From NCBI GenBank assembly GCA_036365145.1, contig JAEOAD010002279.1, positions 2,599,001 to 2,663,000 on the forward strand: a DNA stretch of 64,000 nt, in the 5' to 3' direction. Source of the stretch: Orientallactaga sibirica. Taxonomy: Eukaryota > Chordata > Mammalia > Rodentia > Dipodidae. The notes below the pieces were generated by a model that was given only the letters and a program-made list of their open reading frames with translations, was not told where the DNA came from and ran no database searches. The translations under genes were made by a program, and so were the position numbers. This document shows positions 20,535-30,119 of this stretch, piece after piece (the first letter of the stretch is position 1; the number at the start of each line of letters is the position of its first letter).

Positions 20535-20561
20535 CAATAATTTTTTTTAAAGATGATTTTC

Positions 20562-21028
20562 AGGATTCTGGCCTGGGCATCTATAGGTGCTTGGTATTTA
20601 TTGTTACTCTCTGGGATAGGAAATGTTAACAGGCTGAATGAGAGTTGATTGTGAATGCCTTAATCCTGCTGGACTTCTATGGGGAATCCAGGGACAATAC
20701 ACAGACTTCCGGCCAAAGGTCAGGACTAGGGGGAGGCAAGCAGTCCCAGGCGGGTCACATTTAAGGAGGCACAAACTTTCAGGCTCCTGTAAAAAGAGGT
20801 TCAGCACACGAGGAGGAGGTGTCTCCTTAAATTCTGCAGTCCAAGCACCTCGCTTAACCTCTCACTCCGTCTTCAGCCCCGTGGGGCAAAGGACAGCCAT
20901 TGTGGCTGGAGTTCAAGTTTGGAGGTGAACGGCAGAGGTGATCCACTGGACATTTGCCATTGTTCAGCTTCCCAGTATTGATTTCTACTTCCTAATGGCA
21001 TTTAATCCACTCCATCAAAAGCCCATTG
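20562..21028. other. unique stretch, nothing recognised
   Basis: About 465 bp; a 96-codon plus frame has no recognisable domain. Confidence 0.5.
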
Positions 21029-21270
21029 TTTTTTAAAATGTATTTTTAAATATTTTATTTTTATTTATTTATTAGAAAGAGATGGAGAGAGAGAGAGAGA
21101 GGGAGAGAGAGGGAGAATGGGCACGCCAGGGCCTCTAGCCACTGCAAACGGAACTCCAGATGCATGTGCCCCCATGTGCATCTGGTTTACGTGGGATCTG
21201 GAGCATCAAACCTGGGTCCTCAGGCTTTGCTGGCAAGCTCCTTAACCGCTATGCCAGCTCTCCAGCCTTA
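21029..21270 (-). mobile_element. tSINE-A
   Basis: Minus copy; AAGCCCATTGTT before the tail and AGGCCCGTTGTT after the head form a diverged TSD. Confidence 0.92.
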
Positions 21271-21640
21271 AGGCCCGTTGTTGTACTCAATGGCTCCCAC
21301 TACATGGTTAAGCAGGACATTTCAAGACGACAATGCACAGCCATAGGCTTTTCCGATTTGCTCAGCATCTTAATGTCTTTAATCTCCCTAGTGGCAATTG
21401 TCAAAGCTAATGGAGGAAGGGAGTCCCCTCCTAGGTGTGGGATAACTTGAGATCCGCATGTAATATATCGTTACTGCTTCTAAATTTGTTTTTGGGAATG
21501 GGGTTAGGGCAGGCTGGGGAAATAGAGGCCAGGTGTGTTTGTGAGGGGATGGCGGTGGTGGGCGGGGCGGGGGGAGGAGAAGAGTCTTAGGAGAAGTAGA
21601 CAATGGAAGAAGTTTGATGTTGGAAGCTGCACTTTAAAAA
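21271..21640. other. unique stretch with G-rich segment
   Basis: No repeat signature; G-rich patch at 21546-21577 (GGCGGGGCGGGGGGAGG). Confidence 0.5.
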
Positions 21641-22180
21641 AATTTCTTATTGACAACTTCTATACTTACAGACAATAAACCATGATATTTCCCTCCCCTC
21701 TCCCCATTCCCCTTCAGAACTCCACTCTCCGTATATCCCCTCCCTCTCTCCATTAGTCTCTCTTTTAATTTGATGTCATCATCTTTTTCTTCTATTTTGA
21801 GGGTCTTGCGATGGTATTGCTAGGCACTGCAAGGTCATGGATATCGAGGCCAATTTCTGTCTTGACAGTTGCATTGTAAGGAGTGGTACCTTTCCTTTGG
21901 CTCTTCCATTCTTTCCACCACCTCTTCCGCAATGGACCCTGAGCCTTGGAGGGTGTGACAGAGGTGTTTCAGTGCTGGACACTCCTCTGTCCCTTCTTCT
22001 CAGCACTATGTTGCCTTTTGGGTCATCCCAGTGGTCATCACCATCTGAAAAGAGAAGCTTCTCTAACCAGAAGTGAGAGTAGCGTTAATATGTGAACATG
22101 AACATTAAGTGGATGCTTTCAGGGCAGTTTGGTGGGAATAACATATACATTTAGCCAGACAGGAGCAGGTCTCACCGGAA
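21641..22180 (-). mobile_element. 5'-truncated L1 3' end, second subfamily
   Basis: Differs from the 7803 type in its terminal block: antisense ACTTCTATACTTACAGACAAT rather than ACTTCCTTAATTATAGACAAT. Extends to GCCAGACAGGAGCAGG. Confidence 0.78.
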
Positions 22181-22340
22181 ACGGATTGTGTTAGTAAGTG
22201 AGAGGGTTTGCTACTGTCACAGACTCCCCAGTCATGGAGCTGAAATAGACGTTTGTGTCTCTTTCATGCAATACTATAGAAGTTTGTCATCTGCACTATG
22301 TGGTTTCCAGTTCAGTTCAAGGTGTAACATGATCATCTTT

Positions 22341-22508
22341 TTTTTTTTTTTTTTTTTTTTTTTTTGGTCTTTTTGAGGTAGAGTCTCACTCTAGCCTAGG
22401 CTGACCTGGAACTCACTATGTAGTCTCAGGGTGGCCTCGAACTCACAGCGATCTTCCTACCTCTGTCTCCCGAGTGCTGGGATTAAAGGCATGTGCCACC
22501 ACGCCCAG
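22341..22508 (-). mobile_element. B1 SINE forming the 3' part of an L1+B1 composite
   Basis: T-tail of about 27 bases, then a minus-strand B1 whose 5' end joins the L1 tail through the same CAATTTTTTAGTTATTTT junction as at 14890. Confidence 0.94.
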
Positions 22509-23344
22509 CAATTTTTTAGTTATTTTCTTTATTGACAACTTCCTTAATTGTAGACAATATCCCATGGTACTTCCCTCCCTCCCCCCACTTTCCCCTTTGA
22601 AACTCCACTCTCCATCATATCCCCTCCCCTCTCCATCAGTCTCTCTTTTTATTTTGATGTCGTCATCTTTCCTCCTATTAGGATGGTCTTGTGTAGGTAG
22701 TGTCAGACACTGTGAGGTCATGGATATCCAGGCCATTTTGTGTCTGGAGGAGCACGTTGTAAGGAGTCCTACCCTTCCTTTGGCTCTTACATTCTTTTTT
22801 TTTTTTTGGAGAGAGAGAGAGAGAAAGAGACGGAGAGGGAGACAGATAGAGAATGGGCGTGCCAGCAGTCTCTCAGCTGCTATAAACGAAATCCAGATGC
22901 GTGCACCCCCTTTTGGGCAAGTGCGGCATTGCGCCCTTGCGTCACTTTGCATCTGGCTAAACGTGGGACCTGGAGATTGGAATCGCTGGAGATTGGAACT
23001 GCTGGAGATTGGAACCGGGTTCTTAGGCTTAGCAGGCAGGCACCTTAACCACTAAGCCATCTCTCCAGCCTGGCTCTTACATTCTTTCTGCCCACTCTTC
23101 TGCAATGGACCCTGAGCTTTGGAAGGTGTGATAGAGATGTTTCAGTGCTGAGCACTCCTCTGTCCCTTCTTCTCAGCACCATGGTACCTTCTGAGTCATT
23201 CCAAGGTCACCGCCATCTGAAAAGAGAAGCCTCTCTATTCAAAAGTGAGAGTAGCATTAATATATGGGTGTGGACATTAAGAGAAGTGCTTACCACACAG
23301 TTTGGTGAGCGTAGTATATACATGTCGCCAGACACCAGCAGATG
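22509..23344 (-). mobile_element. 5'-truncated L1 3' end (composite with B1), interrupted by tSINE-C
   Basis: The composite is flanked by a direct repeat of about 23 bp (22317-22339 and 23345-23367, two mismatches; TCAAGGTGTAAC..GATCATCTT). A tSINE-C lies inside at 22798-23070. Confidence 0.83.
22798..23070 (-). mobile_element. tSINE-C with three B-box units
   Basis: Nested in the L1 with a perfect 17-bp TSD TGGCTCTTACATTCTTT (22781-22797 and 23071-23087). The unit GGAGATTGGAA-CYGCT is present three times around 22970-23015. Confidence 0.96.
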
Positions 23345-23367
23345 TCAAGGTGTAACGGGATCATCTT

Positions 23368-24886
23368 GTGCCCATGCCTGTGCTCCTTCAGTGTTCATGT
23401 TTCCGTGTGCAAGTCTGTGTGTTTGTGCACGTGTGTCATCAGCATGTATGTTTGCGTGTGCTTGCTGTGTGTGCGTGCATGTGTGCGGTCATTCACAGAG
23501 GTAGAATAGCCATTAGGAGATGGATGGGTACTGAAAGTGTTGGTGACTCAGCCCAAATAGTTCGGGCTATCGCAAGGCCCCTGGATGTCAAACACACGCC
23601 TGACTTTTCTCTGGGAGTTTACTGGAACCCATTTGTCTACAGACCAGAGTAGGTGGCCTCGATCTGGCAAGCTTGGAGAGGCGGAGTGAAAAATGTCAAC
23701 ATCGCCCAGGCGTCTGGCATTTGTTGTGGTCTATGATGGATGCCAGGGCCAAGGACAGGCTGCTGGGTAAGCCGAGGAAGGGATCTGCCTGCTCAGGGCA
23801 GGAGGGTGGGGAGGGAGTTTGCAGGCATGCTGTACTTCCAGGAAGGAAAGGCCACCCCACCCTCCACCACCCAACGGTAGTAAGGCTACCTCAGATGTCT
23901 CATTCCAGAGAAGACTCTGTCACAAGAATGCTATTGTCTGACCTCCAGGAGCAAAAGGAAGCTTGTTCCTTAAAGGGCACAATGAGGAAACCAGGAGCCA
24001 AGGACTCAGGGCGGAAGCGGGAAGGCCTTGAGTTCTCTGAGAACCTGCCACAGGGGCCTTTTGGCAAGCTCTCAGGGAGCAGCGTTGCAGGAAGGGTTTG
24101 GCTAGCCAGGTCCTGGGAATCGTGGCAAAGCAGAGTCAGTCTCTCAACCTGCTGTCCCTGCGAGCTATGGCCCCTGGATTTGTAAGTGGCAATGCCCCAA
24201 AAGGTGTCTTTTTCTGAAGCAGGCTGAGCCGCCCGCTCTTCCCACAGCAGAGTGTCCCACTGTGTCCATCCCTGTTCCTTTCCAGGGCTCCTTCATCTGG
24301 ACCATGCCTCACAGACCCAATCAGCGTTGCCTGCCCTGTCTAGTCACATATGCCCACCCTCTACCGCTCCGCTGTCCTGTTCTATGCGCCTGCATTGCGG
24401 CTTACATTTCCTATGCTCCCGGTGAAGAGATGTTGATTTTAATGAATGGTTCTGCTGGGCCTAAGCTGTTGCCTTTGCTAAAGGTTATCATGAAACCTCT
24501 GAAGATGACGTTGAGATTCGTGTTCGAATTTATTGTCGTGTCACAGTGTAGGGTTACAGCACCTATGTAAACTTAGGAAAGCAGGGGTCTGGCACTGTCA
24601 CCTCTCAGCCCTTTTGATGCTCACCTCTCTGCCAGGGCTTGGGAACAGGAGTTCTGGAGGACCCTGCTTCGTGGGTCCAGGCCTGAAAGATCTGCCACGT
24701 GGGCTCCAGGAACACCTCCATTTTAAAGGAGTCCTGAGCAGAGATCACAAACCTTAGCGGCAGGGCCTCCCTGAAGGAAGAGATAACGTTTCAAAGGCAA
24801 AGACTCAGATCGCTTTCTCCAGAGAAGCCACAGCAAAGAGCCCAAGCATCTTTTCACCCTCCTTTGAGTACCCTAGCTGAGCTTTG
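23368..24886. other. longest repeat-free stretch of the window, about 1.5 kb
   Basis: Only a degenerate TG-rich patch at 23395-23490. The largest open frame in unique DNA lies here (170 codons, plus, 23673-24185; Lys/Arg/Ser-rich, no signal peptide, membrane segment or recognisable motif), followed by frames at 24262-24570 and 24533-24757. I cannot support a gene call; it could hold a non-coding exon or conserved element. Confidence 0.45.
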
Positions 24887-24889
24887 TAA

Positions 24890-25084
24890 GGATTTTATTT
24901 TATTTTATTTTATTTTATTTTATTATTTTTATTTTTTTTTTGGTTTTTCGAGGTAGGGTCTCACTCTAGCTCAGGCTGACCTGGAATTCACTATGTATTC
25001 TCAGGGTGGCCTCGAACTCACAGCAATCCTCCTACCTCTGCCTCCCAAGTGCTGGGATTAAAGGCATGCGCCACCACACCCGAC
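24890..25084 (-). mobile_element. B1 SINE with (TTTTA)n tail
   Basis: Minus-strand B1; its tail has expanded to about seven TTTTA units (24896-24925). AAGGATTTTATTTTA flank recurs as AGGATTTTATTTTTA at 25085. Confidence 0.94.
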
Positions 25085-25086
25085 AG

Positions 25087-25286
25087 GATTTTATTTTTAT
25101 TTATTTATTAGAGACAGAGAGAGGGAGAGGGAGAATGGGCGTGCCAGGGCCTCCAGCCACTGCAAACAAACTCCAGACATGTGCGCCCCCTTGTGCATCT
25201 GGCTTACGTGGGTCCTGGGGAGTCGAACAGAGATCCTTTGGCTCTGCAGGCAAATGACTTATCCGCTAAGCCATCTCTCCAGCCCT
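25087..25286 (-). mobile_element. tSINE-A
   Basis: Complete minus copy with a GTGCGCCCCCTTGTGC body, adjoining the B1. Confidence 0.93.
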
Positions 25287-25289
25287 AAA

Positions 25290-25373
25290 CTTTTTTTAAA
25301 GATTTTATTTTTATTTATTTATTTATTAGAGACAGAGAGAGGGAAAGAGCGAGAAGGAGAGTGAGAAGAGGGG
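25290..25373 (-). mobile_element. tSINE-A tail-only fragment
   Basis: AAAGATTTTATTTTTATTTATT plus GA-rich stretch and then unique DNA; head and body are missing. Confidence 0.75.
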
Positions 25374-25597
25374 CTCTTAAATGCATATTGCCAAAGGATA
25401 AGACAGTCTGAAAGGCTACACACTCTGATTCCCACTGTCTGGCACCCTGGTGGGCTTAGAACACGGACAGTGAAAATATCAGTGGTTCCTAGATATTGGA
25501 GGGGATAAACAGGTAAGGTATACGACAGTGAAACTTACTTTGATATGATATTGAGATGACGCATATACAACATATGTTTGTCAAAATCCACAGGCTG

Positions 25598-25852
25598 GGG
25601 CTGGAGAGATGGCTTAGTGGTTAAGGCGCCTGCCTCCTAAGCCTAAGAATGCCAGCTTCAATCTCCAGGTCCCACGTTTAGCCAGATGCAAAGTGACACA
25701 AGGGCGCAATGCCTCACTTGACCACAAGGGGCGCACGCATCTGGATTTCGTTCGCAGCAGCTGAGAGACTGCTGGCGCGCCCATTCTCTATCTGTCTCCC
25801 TCTCCCTCTCTGTCTGTGTCTCTCTGTGTCTCTCTCCAAAAAAAAAAAAAAA
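25598..25852 (+). mobile_element. tSINE-C, one B-box unit
   Basis: Plus-strand copy flanked by AAAATCCACAGGCTG (25583-25597) and AAAATCCATAGGCTG (25852-25866). Motif ACCACAAGGGGCGCACG has one G fewer than other copies. Confidence 0.95.
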
Positions 25853-26074
25853 AAATCCATAGGCTGTATAATACAAAAAGCATGCCCTAATGCAAACCGT
25901 GGGCCTTAGTCAAGAGTGTGCCAATATTGGTTGATCAATTGTAACATTATGTACTATGTTAATGCAAGATGCTAATAGAGGAAATCGTATGTGGAGGGGA
26001 GGGAACTCTGTAGCTTTTGATAATTTTATCAACAGACAGGTCCCGCAAAAGCCTATTTACTTAAAAATGCTTCT

Positions 26075-26286
26075 TGGGCTGGAGAGATGGCTTAGCAGTT
26101 AGGGCGCTTGCCTGCAAGACCCAAGAACCCAGGTTCGATTGCCCCAGGACCCACGTAAGCCAGACGCACAAGATGGCACATGTGTCTGCTGTCCATTTGC
26201 AGCAGCTGGAGGCCCTGGCGTGCACATCTCTCTCTATTTCTCTTTCTAGCTGCATCCTTCTCAAATAGGTAAATAAATAAAATGAA
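26075..26286 (+). mobile_element. tSINE-A
   Basis: Plus copy; AAAAATGCTTCTT before and AAAAATGTTTCTT after form the TSD. Confidence 0.93.
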
Positions 26287-26309
26287 GAAAAATGTTTCTT
26301 TAATCATGG

Positions 26310-26407
26310 CAAATATGGCACCAGGCATCAGATATTGTCCTAAGTGCTTGGCACATATATATATATACACAATATGTATCCTAAATCAAGTTAGTACTGT
26401 CATATTA
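26310..26407 (+). mobile_element. MIR, left part
   Basis: CACCAGGCATCAGATATTGTCC and TAAGTGCTTGGCACAT match the MIR core (gccaggcactgttctaagcgctttacat). Interrupted by two SINEs and resumed at 26797. Confidence 0.7.
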
Positions 26408-26423
26408 TTTTTAAAAAATTTTT

Positions 26424-26570
26424 ATCTGAGCCAGGCGTGGTGGCACACACTTGGGAGGCAGAGGTAGGAGGATCGCCATGAGTTCGAGGCCACCCTGAGA
26501 CTACATAGATAATTCCAGGTCAGCCTGGAGCAGAGTGAAACCCTACCTTGCAAAACCAAAAAAAAAAATT
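26424..26570 (+). mobile_element. B1 SINE with A-box deletion
   Basis: Lacks about 14 bases (CTTTAATCCCAGCA) after GGTGGCACACA; inserted in the T-tail of the next SINE. Confidence 0.92.
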
Positions 26571-26601
26571 TTTTTTTTGAAGGACAGAGAGAAAGAGAGA
26601 C

Positions 26602-26647
<46 letters not shown>

Positions 26648-26796
26648 GGCACCTCAGGGCCTCCAGCCACTGCAAACAAACTCCAGATGCATGCATCCCC
26701 TTGTGCATCTGGCTTACATAGGTCCTGGGGAATCAAACCTGCATCCTTTGGCTTTGCAGGCAAATGCCTTAACCACTAAGCCATCTCTCCAGTCCC
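26571..26796 (-). mobile_element. tSINE-A with (GA)n
   Basis: Minus copy with pure (GA)n at 26609-26643. Outer TSD AGTACTGTCATATTA / AGTACTGTCGTATTA at 26393-26407 and 26797-26811 encloses this element and the B1. Confidence 0.94.
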
Positions 26797-26890
26797 AGTA
26801 CTGTCGTATTAGAATGAATGAGGGACAAATTACAGTGACGTAAGTGACCTTGCTCAGACTCACACAACAGGCAGTCTGGCTTCAGGGTTT
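26797..26890 (+). mobile_element. MIR, right part
   Basis: GTGACCTTGCTCAGACTCACAC and GGCAGTCTGGCTTCAGGG match the MIR 3' half. Confidence 0.7.
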
Positions 26891-26917
26891 GTACAGTGCT
26901 ACAGGACACTTCGATTA

Positions 26918-27215
26918 AGCTATGCCAGTCAGCGTTCCGATGCTGTAGCAAGCACCGAGAAAAAGCGTAAAGCAAGAAGGTTGTTCTCGCTCACAGTTTT
27001 GGGGGTTCTGGCTCTGATCCATTGGTCCTGTGGCTTTTGGGCCCATAGCCAGGCATCTTATCACATCAGGAATACATAACAGAGAAAAAATTGCTCACTT
27101 CATGACCCAGAAGCATGTGAGAAGTCGCCAAGGGCTGGAGTCCCACAGTTACGGAGGGCACCCCCCCAGTGGATGAAGGATTTCTCTCACGGGGCCCCAC
27201 CGCTCCAGGGTTCCC
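26918..27215 (+). mobile_element. diverged LTR, probably MaLR-type
   Basis: GCCAGTCAGCGTTCCGATGCTG, CTCGCTCACAGTTTTGGGGG and GGCCCCACCGCTCC follow the general MaLR LTR layout, but divergence is high and ends are unclear. Confidence 0.42.
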
Positions 27216-27299
27216 TTATCCCTTTAGTCCCATTCAAGACACAAACTGGAGCACATTTGGATGTGTGCTGGACTCGCTGCTATTTCTTATGGATTTTTA

Positions 27300-27577
27300 A
27301 AAATATATATATATATTTTTATTTTATTATTTTTTATTTTTTTGGAGAGAGACAGACAGACAGAGAGGGAGAGGGAGACAGATAGAAATGGGCACGCCAG
27401 CAGTCTCTCAGCTGCTGAGAACAAAATCCATATGCGTGTGCCCCCTTGTGGTCAAGTGTGGCATTGCACCCTTGCGTCACTTTGCATCTGGCTAAACGTG
27501 GGACCTGGAGATTGGAACCAGTGTTCTTAGGCTTAGGAGGCAGGCGCCTTAACCGCTAAGCCATCTCTCCAGCCCTC
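27300..27577 (-). mobile_element. tSINE-C, one B-box unit
   Basis: TSD CTTATGGATTTTT (27287-27299 and 27577-27589). It is inserted in the T-tail of the B1 that follows. Confidence 0.95.
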
Positions 27578-27589
27578 TTATGGATTTTT

Positions 27590-27739
27590 TTTTTTTTTTT
27601 GTCAAGGGAGGGTCTCACTCTAGCTCAGGCTGACCTGGAATTCACTATGTAATCTCAGGGTGGCCTTGAACTAATGGTGATCCTCCTACTTCTGCCTCCC
27701 GACTGCTGGGATTAAAGGCCTGTGCCACTACACCCGGCT
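27590..27739 (-). mobile_element. B1 SINE
   Basis: Older than the tSINE-C: its TSD TCGCTGCTATTTCTT / TCGCTGTTATTTCTT (about 27269 and 27739) flanks both elements. Confidence 0.94.
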
Positions 27740-28490
27740 TCGCTGTTATTTCTTCATGAATCTCAGAGGACCAAGCCATCAGATCTGTCACAGGCTGGGA
27801 CGTGGGTGACCCTCCTCTATAATCTCAGGCCTCCTTGTCTGCAGACACAGCATGTGCAGCACATTTGCTGAGTGTGTGTGAAATGATTGCCAGGGAAGTT
27901 TGATGGAGAGAAGGTATGGACTTCACTCAATTTACCAACTCACAGCTTTCTACACACAGAGGCTGCAGGTGAGAGAGAGAGAGAGAGGGAGGAAGAGAGA
28001 GAGGTCTCTGTGATTGAGTTCTTGGACCATTCATGCCAGCTCTGTGCCACGTCTGTTTCCTATTCTGATTTCCCCTGGCCATTTCATTTATAGCATGACT
28101 CATTCTCAAAGCAAGATTTCCACTGGCTTCTACTTGCTTCTGAATTCGTTTTTAGAAATTAAAAACGATGTTGGTTAAACTCTTATCCGTCAATGCTGTT
28201 CTCACCCTTTGTGCTTTCAACAGGCTTAATCCGAAAAAATCCTCACTTTTTGGCCATGGGATTTAATTCAAGCCAAGGATGAAACTCCTTTCCGGAAACA
28301 GAAAGTTCAGTTAGAGTGTCTCAGCCTCCTGTGGACTGACCCCCCTGCCAGAGAATATGGTTTCCTCTGTACCGTGGAACTCAACCAGTGAACAGCCGTC
28401 AGTTTTCCGAATTACAGACACTCATCTGTTTGTGACAATCAGACTGGGGTGAGCTGGGCCAGGATGGTCTGGGTTCTGTCTACCTCCTCG
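27740..28490. other. unique stretch, nothing recognised
   Basis: About 750 bp with a GA-rich patch at 27972-28006; no repeat signature or credible coding frame. Confidence 0.5.
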
Positions 28491-28594
28491 CAAAGAGGTC
28501 CTGGGGAAGCCATGCCTTGCTCTAGAAGCTCGGTTGGGGCTTTGGTCTCCCTGTGGATGGCAGGTGACAAAACACAAAGCTAAAGTGTGTTTAA

Positions 28595-28803
28595 GTGGCT
28601 GGAGAGATGGCTTAGTGGTTAAGGTGTTTGCCTGCGAAGCCAAATGACCCAGGTGTGATTCCCCAGGACCCACGTTAGCCAGATGCATAAGGGGTGCATG
28701 AATCTGGAGTTCATTTGCAGTGGCTGGATGCCCTGGCACGCCCATTCTCTCTCTCTCTGTCTCCTCTCTATCTCTCTGCTTGCAAATAAATAAGTAAAAT
28801 AAA
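28595..28803 (+). mobile_element. tSINE-A shared by both arms of the inverted duplication
   Basis: Plus copy with B box GGTGTGATTCC. Its inverted counterpart with the same flanks is at 31150-31345, so it pre-dates the duplication. Confidence 0.93.
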
Positions 28804-28886
28804 GGATGTTTAAACAATTTAAGAGAAGGAGCTTGCTCTCATCTTCAAGTCTCCTCTTTCACATTTTTTTTTCTCTAGGGCCCATT

Positions 28887-28915
28887 TAAAAATTTTTTTT
28901 AAATTTTTAAAATAT

Positions 28916-28946
<31 letters not shown>

Positions 28947-29129
28947 TTTGACGGAAAGAGAGAGAGAAAGAGAGAGAATGGGCTCGCCAGGGTCTCCAGC
29001 CACTGCAAACGAACTCCAGACGTGTGTGCCCCCTTGTGCATCTGGCTTATGTGGGTCCTGGGGAATTGAACAGGGGTCCTTTGGCTTTGCAGACAAACAC
29101 CTTAACTGCTAAGCCGTCCCTCCAGCCTT
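28887..29129 (-). mobile_element. tSINE-A, arm-specific insertion
   Basis: TSD TAGGGCCCA (28878-28886 and about 29131). Arm 2 keeps the empty site (GGGCTCTAGAG near 31045), so insertion followed the duplication. Confidence 0.94.
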
Positions 29130-29163
29130 ATAGGGCCCAGTTAGCGTGAAGTCCCAGTTGGCC

Positions 29164-29630
29164 CCTTAGTCCTCCGTGTCTAACTCCTTAGCCTTCTGCC
29201 AGGCTCAGCTGAAATGGCAACGTCTCCAGAGAGCTGCTTCAAATTCCTCGAAACAGATTAGAAGGCCAGAAGTCTTCAAAGGTCTCTGCTCTTTCCCTAG
29301 CAAAACCCTCGTTCCACTTAATGACAATGAATTAACTCAACAGTGGCATTTTTTTTTTCTTAGTCTATTAGCTAACTAAGGGGTGAGAATGATTGTCTTT
29401 TTATCCGCCATTGACAACACCTTGTACAGGAGAAGTGTTCATTTAACATTTAGCATGTGTTGAACAAATGAGCTCACTGCCATGCTCTCTGTGACAGCCA
29501 TGGGCCAAAAACGACGAGTGACTCAGTGACCGCAGCCTGGGCGGGTGTTATGGTCTGTCCTCCGTAAATGTGTGTTTAGTAAAAGAGAGGAGGGGTTCAC
29601 TGGGTTTGGACCTAGAACCCTCAAAAAAAA
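29164..29630. other. unique stretch, nothing recognised
   Basis: About 470 bp between the inverted arm and the next SINE cluster. Confidence 0.5.
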
Positions 29631-29640
29631 AATGTACCAG

Positions 29641-29856
29641 GGGGCTGGAGAGATGGCTTAGTGGTTAAGGCACTTACTTGCCTGCGAAGCCCCAAAGGAC
29701 CCAGGTTCGATTCCCCAGGACCCACGTAAGCCAGATGCACAAGGTGGCGCATGTGTCTGGAGTTCCTTTGCAGAGGCTGGAGGCCCTGGTGTGCCCATTC
29801 TCTCTGTCTCTCTGCCTCTTTATTTCTCTCAAATAAATAAATAAAAATAAATTATT
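29641..29856 (+). mobile_element. tSINE-A
   Basis: Head contains an extra ACTTGC-like duplication (GCACTTACTTGCCTGC). Outer TSD AATGTACCAG (29631-29640) and AATGCACCAG (30110-30119) encloses the chimeric SINE that later entered its tail. Confidence 0.93.
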
Positions 29857-30090
29857 ATTATTTTTTTTTTTTAGTTTTTCGAGGTAGGGTTTCACTTTGG
29901 TCCAGGCTGACCTGGAATTAACTATGGAGTCTCAGGGTGGCCTTGAACTCACAGCAATCCTCCTACCTCTGCCTCCCAAGTGCTGGGATTAAAGGCTTGC
30001 GCCACCACACCCGGCTCTGCTGGAGATCGGAACCGGCATTCTTAGGCTTAGGAGGCAGGCACCTTAACCGCTAAGCCATCTCTCCAGCCC
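29857..30090 (-). mobile_element. chimeric SINE: tSINE-C head fused to B1
   Basis: On the minus strand: about 74 nt of tSINE-C head (30017-30090, ending inside GGTTCCGATCTCCAGCAG) followed without a gap by a complete B1 (29872-30016) and its A-tail. TSD TAAATTATT at 29848-29856 and 30091-30099 encloses the whole, so it was retroposed as one RNA. Confidence 0.85.
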
Positions 30091-30119
30091 TAAATTATTT
30101 TTTTTAAACAATGCACCAG

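Larger units (their letters stand above)
28491..29163 (+). repeat. arm 1 of an inverted duplication
   Basis: CAAAGAGGTCCTGGGGAAGC, TGGATGGCAGGTGACAAAAC, the SINE at 28595, AGACTTGA-type sequence (complement near 28840) and CAGTTGG (29155) all recur inverted at 31018-31441. Contains a later SINE absent from the other arm. Confidence 0.9.

Noticed and set aside
21546..21577. CpG island or G-quadruplex promoter
   Set aside because: The G-rich patch is about 30 bp with few CpGs in its surroundings, too small to support a promoter call.
21779..22076. A 75-79-codon frame that recurs with variations at 9573, 21837 and 58098
   Set aside because: It is the translation of the non-coding L1 3' end, and the frames run on either strand.
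24993..25100. A recurring peptide of the form MASNSQRSSYLCLPSAGIKG in many frames
   Set aside because: It is the translation of minus-oriented B1 SINEs and recurs wherever a B1 lies, so it is not a protein family.
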